Positions 8,122 to 15,667 of a stretch of DNA of 64,000 bases are shown piece by piece. This stretch comes from JAITWN01 sp964437335 (GTDB lineage: Bacteria > Pseudomonadota > Gammaproteobacteria > SZUA-140), in contig CAYTGL010000009.1 in NCBI GenBank assembly GCA_964437335.1, positions 20,574 through 84,573 of the forward strand. The letters run 5' to 3'. The translations under genes and the position numbers were made by a program. The stretch's first letter is position 1, and the number at the start of each line of letters is the position of its first letter. The notes under the pieces are model-generated. The model searched no databases and had not been told where the DNA came from. It saw only the letters and a program-made list of their open reading frames with translations.

Positions 8122-8231
8122 CTCGTCGAACCCGGTTGTGACGTGGCGCAGAGGTACTACATCAGCCGCCCGCTACCCGCGCCGCTGAATTCGAACGGTG
8201 GCTGCGGCAACAGCAGAACGACCCGCAAGCG

Positions 8232-8699
8232 TTACATCCGCGACTGCAGGTAATTCTCCAGCCCGACCGCATCGATCAGGCCGAGCTGGCGCTCCAGCCA
8301 GTAGGCATGATCTTCCTCGGTGTCCGCGAGCATGCCGCGCAGGATCTCGCGGGTCTGGTAGTCCTGCTTTTCCTCGCAGACCTTGACGGCCTTTCTCAGG
8401 TTTTCTATGACCCCGTATTCCAGGGCCAGGTCATTCCTGAAGATCTCCGGGACCGTCTTGCCGATGTGCAGCGTGTCCGGGCGTTTCATGTCCGGCGTGT
8501 CTTCGAGGAACAGAATGCGGTTGATCAGCGCATCGGCATGCTGGGTTTCTTCCTCCATTTCATGATTCAGCCGTTCATAGAGTTTCTCGAAGCCCCAGTC
8601 CCGGCACATCCGGGAATGGATGAAATACTGATCCCGCGCCGCGAGTTCGCTGCGCAGCAGCTTCTGGAGCTGGGCGATAACCTTGTCATTGCCTTTCAT
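8232..8699 (-). CDS. bacterial ferritin, FtnA/BfrA type (ferroxidase centre, no haem methionine)
   Basis: 155 residues of the bacterioferritin fold. In E. coli Bfr numbering E18, E51, H54 and E94 are kept, and the last helix has ADTEEDHAYWLE with E128 and H131 one position later, so the dinuclear ferroxidase centre looks intact. Position 52, the haem-ligating Met in bacterioferritins, is Thr. The ELAARDQYFIHSRM and QHADALINRILFLE stretches match the Pseudomonas aeruginosa FtnA subtype. It lies 33 bp after the haem-type bacterioferritin gene on the same strand, so the pair probably forms an operon and perhaps a mixed 24-mer. Confidence 0.92.
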   Translation of the reverse strand: MKGNDKVIAQLQKLLRSELAARDQYFIHSRMCRDWGFEKLYERLNHEMEEETQHADALINRILFLEDTPDMKRPDTLHIGKTVPEIFRNDLALEYGVIENLRKAVKVCEEKQDYQTREILRGMLADTEEDHAYWLERQLGLIDAVGLENYLQSRM

Positions 8700-8732
8700 C
8701 GTCGGATTCCTGTGCTGGATTTGAGCGGGCGG

Positions 8733-9197
8733 CTACATCATCGATTGCAGATAATTGTTCAGCCCGATCTCCTTGAGTCGTTGGTGCTGGGTTTCCAGCC
8801 AGTCGATGTGTTCCTCAACCTTTTCGAGCTGGGATTCGAGCAGGTCGCGGCTCACGTAGTCCTGTACCTGCTCGCAAGTGGAAACCGCGTCGAGCAGGGC
8901 GCTGCGCGTTGCCGTCTGAAGCGCCAGGTCCTGCCTGAGCATCTCGGGGACATCCTCGCCGATCAGCAGCTTGCCGAGGTCTTGCAGGTTCGGCAGGCCC
9001 TCCAGGAACAGGATGCGTTCTATCGCAGCGTCCGCCAGCTTCATCGCCGTGATTGAATGCCGATATTCGTGCTCGTTCAATTCGTTGAACCCGCGATGGC
9101 GCAGTATCCGCGCATGCAGGAAGCACTGGTTGATTACGGTGAGCTGACACTTGAGGACGGCGTTCAGTTGCCGCAGGACTTCGTTGTTGCCGCGCAT
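8733..9197 (-). CDS. bfr: bacterioferritin with haem ligand but degenerate ferroxidase centre
   Basis: 154 residues aligning without gaps to E. coli Bfr. Met52, the bridging haem ligand, is kept (ITAMKLAD). The ferroxidase centre is lost: E18 is Q, Y25 is C, E51 is A, H54 is L, E94 is Q and E127 is V; only H130 remains. The inner-surface iron site is also changed (H46 to R, D50 to T). This subunit can bind haem for electron delivery but should not oxidise iron itself. I chose ATG at 9197 (MRGNNEVL), matching the family N-terminus; the frame is open 69 bases further. First gene of the bfr-ftnA operon, diverging from bfd. Confidence 0.93.
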   Translation of the reverse strand: MRGNNEVLRQLNAVLKCQLTVINQCFLHARILRHRGFNELNEHEYRHSITAMKLADAAIERILFLEGLPNLQDLGKLLIGEDVPEMLRQDLALQTATRSALLDAVSTCEQVQDYVSRDLLESQLEKVEEHIDWLETQHQRLKEIGLNNYLQSMM

Positions 9198-9253
9198 TTT
9201 CGAAGAGCTCCTTCGGGTCCAGGTGCGGTCTGTAATTATCCCTGAACCCGGAG

Positions 9254-9287
9254 ATAATTTCAACATAATGAATTTAATAGAAATTAT
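9254..9287. promoter_or_regulatory. AT-rich inverted repeat upstream of bfr
   Basis: ATAATTTC (9254-9261) and GAAATTAT (9280-9287) are perfect inverted repeats 18 bp apart, about 60-90 bp upstream of the bfr start. This could be an operator for an iron-responsive regulator or a promoter element. No family is assigned. Confidence 0.35.
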
Positions 9288-9305
9288 TACGCTTTAGTCA
9301 GCCGT

Positions 9306-9360
9306 TTGACATTCCGGGCGACTTTAATTAGAGTGCGAGTAGTTCTCATTTGCATTATTA
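9306..9360 (+). promoter_or_regulatory. promoter and Fur-like site of the bfd-fbpAB operon
   Basis: TTGACA (9306-9311), a 17-bp spacer and TAGAGT (9329-9334) form a candidate promoter. Directly downstream, the minus strand reads TAATAATGCAAATGAGAAC (9360-9342), resembling Fur-box half-sites. A Fur repressor here would block transcription when iron is plentiful. The match is partial. Confidence 0.4.
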
Positions 9361-9407
9361 ACCAGCCAGCACGATAACGCCCTCTGTGCGGGGGCCGGAG
9401 ACTCACG

Positions 9408-9602
9408 ATGTATGTTTGCATCTGCAACGCGATCACCGATCGCGATATCAGAGAAGCTGCGAGAAACGGGGTCAGTTCCATGGAAGCGCTCGGCGATCGC
9501 CTCAAGGTCGCGACCTGTTGCGGGAGCTGCCGGGAGTGTGCCCGCGAGGTCCTGCACCAGGCCTTGTCCAGCGCGCCTGGTGCGCTCGCCTTCGGCGGCT
9601 GA
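9408..9602 (+). CDS. bfd: bacterioferritin-associated ferredoxin
   Basis: 64 residues. Bfd is a [2Fe-2S] protein that docks on bacterioferritin and reduces the stored iron through the haem, releasing Fe2+. The cluster cysteines are C4 and C6 (MYVCIC) and C38 and C41 in ATCCGSC, with extra C37 and C44. It lies 210 bp from the divergent bfr-ftnA genes and 37 bp before fbpA, so release from stores is genetically tied to iron import. Confidence 0.93.
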   Translation: MYVCICNAITDRDIREAARNGVSSMEALGDRLKVATCCGSCRECAREVLHQALSSAPGALAFGG

Positions 9603-9639
9603 CCTTCACCATTAACTATAACTACCGCTGCTGACCACC

Positions 9640-10647
9640 ATGCCAACCTTCCGTCGTTTGTGCGCGCTCTTGCCGGTATTGCTGTTACTGGCGCCTTATT
9701 ATGTGCAGGCCCAGGACGAGATCGTCGTCTATTCTGCGCGTAATGAACATCTGATCAAGCCGTTATTCGATAAGTATACGGAGCAGACCGGTGTCAAGGT
9801 GCATTATGTGACGGACCAGGGCGGACCACTGATCGAGCGCCTCAAGGCCGAAGGCGCAAACACCCGCGCCGACATGCTGATAACCGTTGACGCGGGCAAT
9901 CTCTGGCAGGCGGCGAACGAGGGTGTTCTCGCGCCAGTCACATCGGCGACGCTGATCTCGAACATTCCGGCCAATTTGCGCGATGCCGATCACCGCTGGT
10001 TCGGCCTGTCGTCGCGGGCCCGTACGATCGTGTACAGCACGGCACGGGTCGATCCTGCAGTACTGTCGACGTATGAAGCGCTGGCAGACCCGAAATGGAA
10101 AGGGCGACTGTGCCTGCGTACCTCACGCCAGGTTTACAACCAGTCAATGATCGCGATGATGATCGCCCGGCTCGGAGTAGAGGAGACCGAGAAGGTTGTG
10201 CGCGGCTGGGTCGCGAATCTCGCCGCGCCACCGTTCTCGAACGACACCGCGGTCATGCAGGCGATTGTCGCGGGCCAGTGCGATGTCGGTATCGTCAATA
10301 CCTATTACTTCGGGCGACTCGAGCAGGAAAATCCGGATATCCCGCTCGCATTGTTCTGGGCGAACCAGGAGGCTGGCGGCACTCATGTCAATGTATCTGG
10401 TGCCGGTGTCACGCGTCATGCTCGCAATCCCGAGCAGGCCGTGAAGCTGCTCGAATGGTTCACGACGCCGGAAGCCCAGCGGTTGTTTGCCGGGCTCAAT
10501 CATGAATATCCGGTCAATCCCGCTGTCCCGCCGGATCCGCAAGTGAAGGCCTGGGGTGATTTCAGGCAAGATGACCGTAACATTGCCGAGGCCGGACGCT
10601 TGCAGGCGCAGGCCGTGATGCTGATGGATCGCGCCGGCTTCCGCTGA
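9640..10647 (+). CDS. Fe3+ ABC transporter periplasmic binding protein (FbpA/AfuA/FutA family)
   Basis: 335 residues. A signal peptide of about 24 residues (LLLLAPYYVQA, then QDE) sends it to the periplasm. IVVYSARNEHLIKPLF opens the type II binding fold, and the tyrosine pair Y222-Y223 (NTYYFGRL) matches the iron ligands of FbpA/FutA proteins. The permease gene starts two bases after its stop. With bfd upstream this forms a probable bfd-fbpA-fbpB operon. The iron specificity rests on family motifs and context. Confidence 0.92.
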   Translation: MPTFRRLCALLPVLLLLAPYYVQAQDEIVVYSARNEHLIKPLFDKYTEQTGVKVHYVTDQGGPLIERLKAEGANTRADMLITVDAGNLWQAANEGVLAPVTSATLISNIPANLRDADHRWFGLSSRARTIVYSTARVDPAVLSTYEALADPKWKGRLCLRTSRQVYNQSMIAMMIARLGVEETEKVVRGWVANLAAPPFSNDTAVMQAIVAGQCDVGIVNTYYFGRLEQENPDIPLALFWANQEAGGTHVNVSGAGVTRHARNPEQAVKLLEWFTTPEAQRLFAGLNHEYPVNPAVPPDPQVKAWGDFRQDDRNIAEAGRLQAQAVMLMDRAGFR

Positions 10648-10648
10648 C

Positions 10649-12337
10649 ATGCCGGTCGGCACACCGGGCATCGCTTCCGCGTCCCGACCCCTGTGGGCAG
10701 AACGGATCTCGGTCTACCGGCGCGTACTCAACGGCATCAGCATCTGGCATCTGCTCAGTCTGATGCTCGCGGTCGTCGTCGCATGGCCGCTGTTCGTGAT
10801 CTTCTCTGCGTGGTTTCAGCCTGAAAGCGAGATCTGGCGGCACCTCGCCGACACGGTGCTTGTCGATCTGATCCTCAATACGCTGGTGCTGGTGTTCGGG
10901 GTCACCTCCGGCGTGCTGGTCCTCGGTGTCGGGCTGGCCTGGCTGACGGCGCTGTGCGAGTTTCCCGGGCGGCGCTTCTTCGACTGGGCGCTGATGTTGC
11001 CGCTCGCAATGCCGGCCTATGTGCTGGCCTTTGTGGTCGTCGGGATGCTCGATTTCTCGGGTCCGGTGCAGGGGGTGTTGCGTTCGACCTTCGGACCCGG
11101 CGGCTACTGGTTCCCCGAGATCCGCTCGACCGGCGGCGTGATCGGGGTCATGGTGCTGGTGTTTTATCCGTATGTCTACATGCTGGCGCGCGCGGCGTTC
11201 CTGACCCAGGGCCGCAATACGCTGGAGTCGGCGCGCGTCCTCGGTCTCGGTCCCTGGTCAGCGTTTTACCACGGGGTATTGCCGATGGCGCGGCCGGCAA
11301 TCGCCGCCGGCGTCGCGCTGGCCGTAATGGAGACCCTGGCTGATTTTGGCGCTGTATCGATCTTCAATTTTGACACTTTCACGACCGCGATTTATAAGGC
11401 CTGGTTCGGCCTGTTCAGCATTCAGGCGGCTTCCCAGCTGGCTTCGCTGCTGTTGCTGTTCGTTGCGCTGGGTATGCTCGCCGAACGCCAGTTGCGCGGC
11501 CGCGCCCGTTTTCACGATGCCCCGCACGCGGTGCGTCAGCAGCGTTATCGACTGAGAAGCCGGACCGCATGGCTCGCGACGGTCGCGGCCGGCACGGTGC
11601 TCCTGCTCGCGTTCCTGCTTCCGCTGGTGCAATTACTGATGTGGGCCTGGCGGGTCTTACCGACCGATATCGACGCCCGCTATCTCGCGCTTGTATCGCA
11701 TACGCTGTTTCTCGGCGCGACCGCTGCGCTGGTCACGGTCGCTTGCGCCTCTCTGCTGGCCTATACCCGCCGGCGGCGCAATGACCGGATCACGGCCGCG
11801 GCAATCGGCATCGCGACGCTCGGTTATGCTCTGCCGGGTTCGGTGCTGGCGGTCGGCATCATGATCTCGTTCATCGGCTTCGACCATTTTGTCGGCGAGG
11901 TGCTTGCGCTGCTTGGCGGCGAGTGGTCGGGGCGCATCCTCGGCGGCACGGTGCTCGCGCTCTTGCTGGCGTATATCGTGCGTTTCATGGCGGTCGCCTA
12001 TGGCCCGATCGACAGCGGGCTTGCACGCATTCATCCCGGCTTGCCGGAGGCTGCGCGTAATCTCGGCGCCGCACCCGGCGAGGTGATGCGCAGGATCTAT
12101 CTTCCCTTGCTGCGTCCAGGCCTGCTGACCGCGGCGCTACTGGTGCTCGTCGATGTCATGAAGGAGATGCCGGCCACCTTGCTTTTGCGTCCGTTCGGCT
12201 GGGATACGCTTGCGGTGCGTATCTTTGGCCTGACATCTGAAGGCCTCTGGGAGCGCGCGGCGCTGCCGGCGGTCACTCTGGTGCTGGCAGGCTTGATCCC
12301 GGTGTTTATTCTGGTTCGGCGAACCGCCAGCCATTAG
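10649..12337 (+). CDS. Fe3+ ABC transporter permease, fused two-domain (FbpB family)
   Basis: 562 residues with about 12 membrane segments in two homologous halves, as in FbpB/AfuB/SfuB permeases. Each half has an EAA-type loop for the ATPase: ESARVLGLGPWSAFYHGVLP and EAARNLGAAPGEVMRRIYLP. It transfers Fe3+ from the binding protein across the inner membrane. No fbpC-type ATPase gene follows; the next genes are mtfA and suf, so the ATPase must be encoded elsewhere or shared. Confidence 0.92.
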   Translation: MPVGTPGIASASRPLWAERISVYRRVLNGISIWHLLSLMLAVVVAWPLFVIFSAWFQPESEIWRHLADTVLVDLILNTLVLVFGVTSGVLVLGVGLAWLTALCEFPGRRFFDWALMLPLAMPAYVLAFVVVGMLDFSGPVQGVLRSTFGPGGYWFPEIRSTGGVIGVMVLVFYPYVYMLARAAFLTQGRNTLESARVLGLGPWSAFYHGVLPMARPAIAAGVALAVMETLADFGAVSIFNFDTFTTAIYKAWFGLFSIQAASQLASLLLLFVALGMLAERQLRGRARFHDAPHAVRQQRYRLRSRTAWLATVAAGTVLLLAFLLPLVQLLMWAWRVLPTDIDARYLALVSHTLFLGATAALVTVACASLLAYTRRRRNDRITAAAIGIATLGYALPGSVLAVGIMISFIGFDHFVGEVLALLGGEWSGRILGGTVLALLLAYIVRFMAVAYGPIDSGLARIHPGLPEAARNLGAAPGEVMRRIYLPLLRPGLLTAALLVLVDVMKEMPATLLLRPFGWDTLAVRIFGLTSEGLWERAALPAVTLVLAGLIPVFILVRRTASH

Positions 12338-12360
12338 GCAGTTGTTCGACGGGGTTCGAC

Positions 12361-12388
12361 GGGGTCAGGTCCTTCAGGGTCTGACCCC
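12361..12388. repeat. GGGGTCAG inverted repeat (REP-like)
   Basis: GGGGTCAG (12361-12368) and CTGACCCC (12381-12388) flank a 12-nt core that is itself partly symmetrical. Such GGGGTCAG palindromes recur between genes in many gammaproteobacteria as REP-like elements, and a related GGGGTCAGAGTAAG lies at the glnS stop codon. It may also act as a weak terminator, but there is no T tract. Confidence 0.5.
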
Positions 12389-12435
12389 TGTCCCGATATC
12401 TGGCAGAATAAACCCCAGAGTGAGGACCCCGCCGA

Positions 12436-13200
12436 ATGTCGATGTTCCGTGAATGGCGCCGCAGGCGCAGGCTCCGCCGTTTTCCCCTGTCCGATGACCT
12501 GTGGTCGCACGCCACTGAACGCCTCCCGATATTACGGGGTTATAACGTCGAGGAAGTGGCCCGACTGCGCGAGTTGACGACGATCTTCATGCATGAAAAG
12601 GTGTTCACAGTGACGCATGACCTGGTGCTGACCGTCGCGATGCAGGCGAGAATCTCAGTGCAGGCCTGCGTCCCGGTGTTGAATCTGGGGCTCGACTGGT
12701 ACCGGGGCTGGCAGACGCTGGTTGTTTATCCCGGAAGATTCGGGCACAGGCGCAGAGAGACTGATGAAGACGGGCTTGTGCATGAATGGGACCAGGTCAT
12801 GAGCGGCGAGGCCTGGGAGCAGGGGCCCGTGATCCTGTCCTGGGCCGATGTGACTGCTTCCGGCAGGGGCGAGGGGTATAACGTCGTCATTCATGAACTT
12901 GCTCACAAGCTCGATATGCTGAACGGACCGCCGGATGGTTTCCCGCCCTTGCATCGGGACATGGACGTACGGCAGTGGACCACGGCCTTTACCGGGGCCT
13001 TCAAGGACATGAACCGGCGGCTCGACGCCGGCGAGGTGTCCGTTATCGACCCCTATGCCGCTGAGGACCCCGCCGAGTTTTTTGCAGTGCTGAGCGAGTA
13101 TTTCTTCGAATGCCCCGGATTGCTGCGCGAGTCATATCCGGACGTCTATGAGCAGTTGCAGGCCTTTTACCGCCAGGATCCGGCACAGGCGTCGTCGTAG
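12436..13200 (+). CDS. mtfA: MtfA-family zinc peptidase
   Basis: 254 residues. In E. coli MtfA binds the repressor Mlc, so affecting glucose PTS genes, and has aminopeptidase activity. The zinc motif HELAH is at 153-157, and the third ligand probably comes from PAEFFAVLSEYFFE. The N-terminus is very basic (REWRRRRRLRR). The length is close to the E. coli protein (265). It lies between the iron permease gene and the SUF promoter; no functional link is evident. Confidence 0.9.
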   Translation: MSMFREWRRRRRLRRFPLSDDLWSHATERLPILRGYNVEEVARLRELTTIFMHEKVFTVTHDLVLTVAMQARISVQACVPVLNLGLDWYRGWQTLVVYPGRFGHRRRETDEDGLVHEWDQVMSGEAWEQGPVILSWADVTASGRGEGYNVVIHELAHKLDMLNGPPDGFPPLHRDMDVRQWTTAFTGAFKDMNRRLDAGEVSVIDPYAAEDPAEFFAVLSEYFFECPGLLRESYPDVYEQLQAFYRQDPAQASS

Positions 13201-13264
13201 GGCTAGAAACAGGCGACAGCGGGCCACCTTCGGCTGTATCATAGCCATTACCGGCTTGTGGATA

Positions 13265-13297
13265 ATACTTGACTATTTTAGTCAGGTATTATATCGT
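13265..13297 (+). promoter_or_regulatory. IscR type-1 operator over the suf promoter
   Basis: The 25 bp at 13265-13289 (ATACTTGACTA, TTT, TAGTCAGGTAT) fit every position of the E. coli IscR type-1 consensus (ATASYYGACTR, www, YAGTCRRSTAT, as I recall it). It overlaps a candidate -35 TTGACT (13269-13274), which is followed after 17 bp by TATCGT (13292-13297). This placement predicts repression by [2Fe-2S]-IscR when clusters are sufficient. It is 90 bp before sufB. Confidence 0.8.
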
Positions 13298-13378
13298 TGT
13301 TTCCGATGCAATCTAATATCTCACTGATTCATAATTGTTTCCTGATAACTGGCGTGTCGTGCGCGAGTGGCAAGGCTA

Positions 13379-14827
13379 ATGGCTGATGCGGGTCGAAAAC
13401 TCGAACATCTGATCGACCGGGAGTACAAGGCCGGTTTCGTCACCGATGTGGAGCAGGACAGCCTGCCACCCGGTCTCAGCGAGGACATTATTCGCCAGAT
13501 CTCGGCCTTGAAGGGCGAGCCCGAATTCATGCTGGAGTGGCGGCTCGTCGCCTACCGGCACTGGCTGACGATGACTGAGCCGAAATGGGCGCATGTCCAT
13601 TACCCGCCGGTCGACTTCCAGGCGCTCAGTTACTTTTCGAAGCCGAAGAGCGACAAAGACCGGCCGCAGAGCCTCGACGAGGTCGATCCGAAGCTGCTCG
13701 AGACCTACGCGAAACTCGGGATCCCACTGCATGAGCAGGCAATGCTCGCCGGGGTTGCCGTCGATGCGGTATTCGACAGCGTGTCGATTGCGACGACCTA
13801 CAAGGACAAGCTTGGCGAACTCGGCATCATCTTTTGCTCGTTCTCCGAGGCGGTGCACAAACATCCGGAACTGATCAGGAAATATCTTGGCACGGTGGTG
13901 CCGCATACCGACAACTTCTACGCCAGCCTGAATTCGGCGGTGTTCAGCGACGGTTCATTCGTCTACATCCCGCCCGGCGTGCGTTGCCCGATGGAACTGT
14001 CGACCTATTTCCGCATCAATGCCGCGAATACCGGGCAGTTCGAACGCACGCTGATCATCGCCGACGAGGGCGCCTATGTCAGCTATCTCGAAGGATGCAC
14101 TGCGCCAATGCGTGACGAAAATCAGTTGCATGCGGCGGTGGTCGAACTGATCGCGCACGACAACGCGCGCATCAAGTATTCGACGGTACAGAACTGGTAT
14201 CCCGGCGATGAGGAAGGCAGGGGCGGCATCTACAACTTCGTCACCAAGCGCGGTGCATGCCGCGGCGTCAACTCGAAGATCTCCTGGACCCAGGTCGAGA
14301 CCGGTTCGGCCATTACCTGGAAGTATCCCAGCGTGATCCTCGAGGGCGACAACTCGGTTGGCGAGTTCTATTCGGTTGCACTGACCAACAACTATCAGCA
14401 GGCCGACACCGGTACCAAGATGATCCATATCGGCAAGAACACGCGCAGCACGATCATCTCCAAGGGCATCTCGGCCGGTCATGGCCAGAACGCTTACCGC
14501 GGCCTGGTCAAGATACTCGGCAGCGCCGAGGGCGCACGCAATTACAGCCAGTGCGATTCGCTCCTGTTCGGCAATCGCAGCGGCGCACATACCTTTCCAT
14601 ATATCGAGGTCAAGAATCCCTCGGCCAATGTCGAGCATGAGGCGACCACGTCGAAGATCAGCGAAGACCAGTTGTTCTACTGCATGCAGCGCGGGCTGTC
14701 GCAGGAAGACGCGATTTCGATGATCGTCAACGGCTTCTGCAAGGAAGTCTTCAAGGAATTGCCGATGGAGTTCGCCGTCGAGGCGCAGAAGCTGCTCGGC
14801 ATCAGTCTGGAAGGAGCGGTAGGATGA
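13379..14827 (+). CDS. sufB: Fe-S cluster assembly scaffold SufB
   Basis: 482 residues. SufB with SufC and SufD forms the complex on which Fe-S clusters are built. The conserved NYSQCDSLLFGN motif contains the cysteine equivalent to E. coli C405, needed for cluster assembly, and the C-terminal half is the right-handed beta-helix. I prefer ATG at 13379, preceded by AAGG; a GTG at 13367 would add four residues. First gene of the SUF operon; its TGA overlaps the sufC start. Confidence 0.96.
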   Translation: MADAGRKLEHLIDREYKAGFVTDVEQDSLPPGLSEDIIRQISALKGEPEFMLEWRLVAYRHWLTMTEPKWAHVHYPPVDFQALSYFSKPKSDKDRPQSLDEVDPKLLETYAKLGIPLHEQAMLAGVAVDAVFDSVSIATTYKDKLGELGIIFCSFSEAVHKHPELIRKYLGTVVPHTDNFYASLNSAVFSDGSFVYIPPGVRCPMELSTYFRINAANTGQFERTLIIADEGAYVSYLEGCTAPMRDENQLHAAVVELIAHDNARIKYSTVQNWYPGDEEGRGGIYNFVTKRGACRGVNSKISWTQVETGSAITWKYPSVILEGDNSVGEFYSVALTNNYQQADTGTKMIHIGKNTRSTIISKGISAGHGQNAYRGLVKILGSAEGARNYSQCDSLLFGNRSGAHTFPYIEVKNPSANVEHEATTSKISEDQLFYCMQRGLSQEDAISMIVNGFCKEVFKELPMEFAVEAQKLLGISLEGAVG

Positions 14828-15654
14828 ACAAGAAGGCAGCATCCGCCAACATCAGGGAGAGCCTGCTCAGGATCAGGAATTTGGTTGTCGATATCGACGG
14901 CTCAAGGATTCTGAACGGCATCAATCTCGATGTGCCCTGCGGCGAAGTGCATATCATCATGGGGCCGAACGGCTCGGGTAAGAGCACGCTTGCCCAGGTG
15001 ATGGCGGGACGCGGGGGCTATAACATCTCGGCCGATGAGTTTACCTTCGCCGGTCATGACCTGCTCGAGATGAAGCCTGAGGAACGCGCGCGCGAGGGCA
15101 TGTTCCTCGCCTTCCAGTATCCGGTCGAGATTCCAGGCGTTAGCACGGTCAATCTGCTCAAAGAGTCGCTGAACGCGATCCGCCGGCATCGCGGCGAGTC
15201 CGATCTCGATGCGATGGAGTTCCTGACCATGGTCAAGGAGAAAATCAAGCTCGTCGATATGAAAGAGGAGTTCCTGTACCGCTCGGTTAACGAGGCGTTT
15301 TCCGGTGGCGAGAAGAAGCGCAGCGAGATCCTGCAGATGGCGGTGCTCGAGCCGCGCCTCGCGATCCTCGATGAGACCGACTCCGGGCTCGATGTCGACG
15401 CGATGAAATTGCTCGCGAATGGAATCAACCGCCTGGTCGGTCCCGAACGCTCGATTGTGATCATCACCCATTACCAGCGCCTGCTCGAATACATCAAGCC
15501 GGATCGTGTGCATGTGCTTTCCGGCGGCGTCATTGTCAAGTCCGGTGGGCAGGAACTTTCGCTCGAGATCGAGCGCAAGGGCTTCTCCGGCTATGTGCGC
15601 GAGGCGGGTAAAGGCAAGACTACCACCACCGGCTTGGCCGCCGGCTCCGCCTGA
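14824..15654 (+). CDS. sufC: Fe-S assembly ATPase SufC
   Basis: 276 residues, slightly longer than the usual ~250. Soluble ABC-type ATPase that drives the SufBCD complex. The Walker A GPNGSGKST is at 47-55, the signature is FSGGEKKRSEIL, and Walker B is LAILDETDSGLDVD. The SufC-type Glu/Asp pair after Walker B and a final His switch (IITHYQR) are present. A short basic Thr/Gly-rich tail extends beyond the family end. ATGA overlap with sufB. Confidence 0.97.
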   Translation: MNKKAASANIRESLLRIRNLVVDIDGSRILNGINLDVPCGEVHIIMGPNGSGKSTLAQVMAGRGGYNISADEFTFAGHDLLEMKPEERAREGMFLAFQYPVEIPGVSTVNLLKESLNAIRRHRGESDLDAMEFLTMVKEKIKLVDMKEEFLYRSVNEAFSGGEKKRSEILQMAVLEPRLAILDETDSGLDVDAMKLLANGINRLVGPERSIVIITHYQRLLEYIKPDRVHVLSGGVIVKSGGQELSLEIERKGFSGYVREAGKGKTTTTGLAAGSA

Positions 15655-15667
15655 GCGGGGAAGTCGC

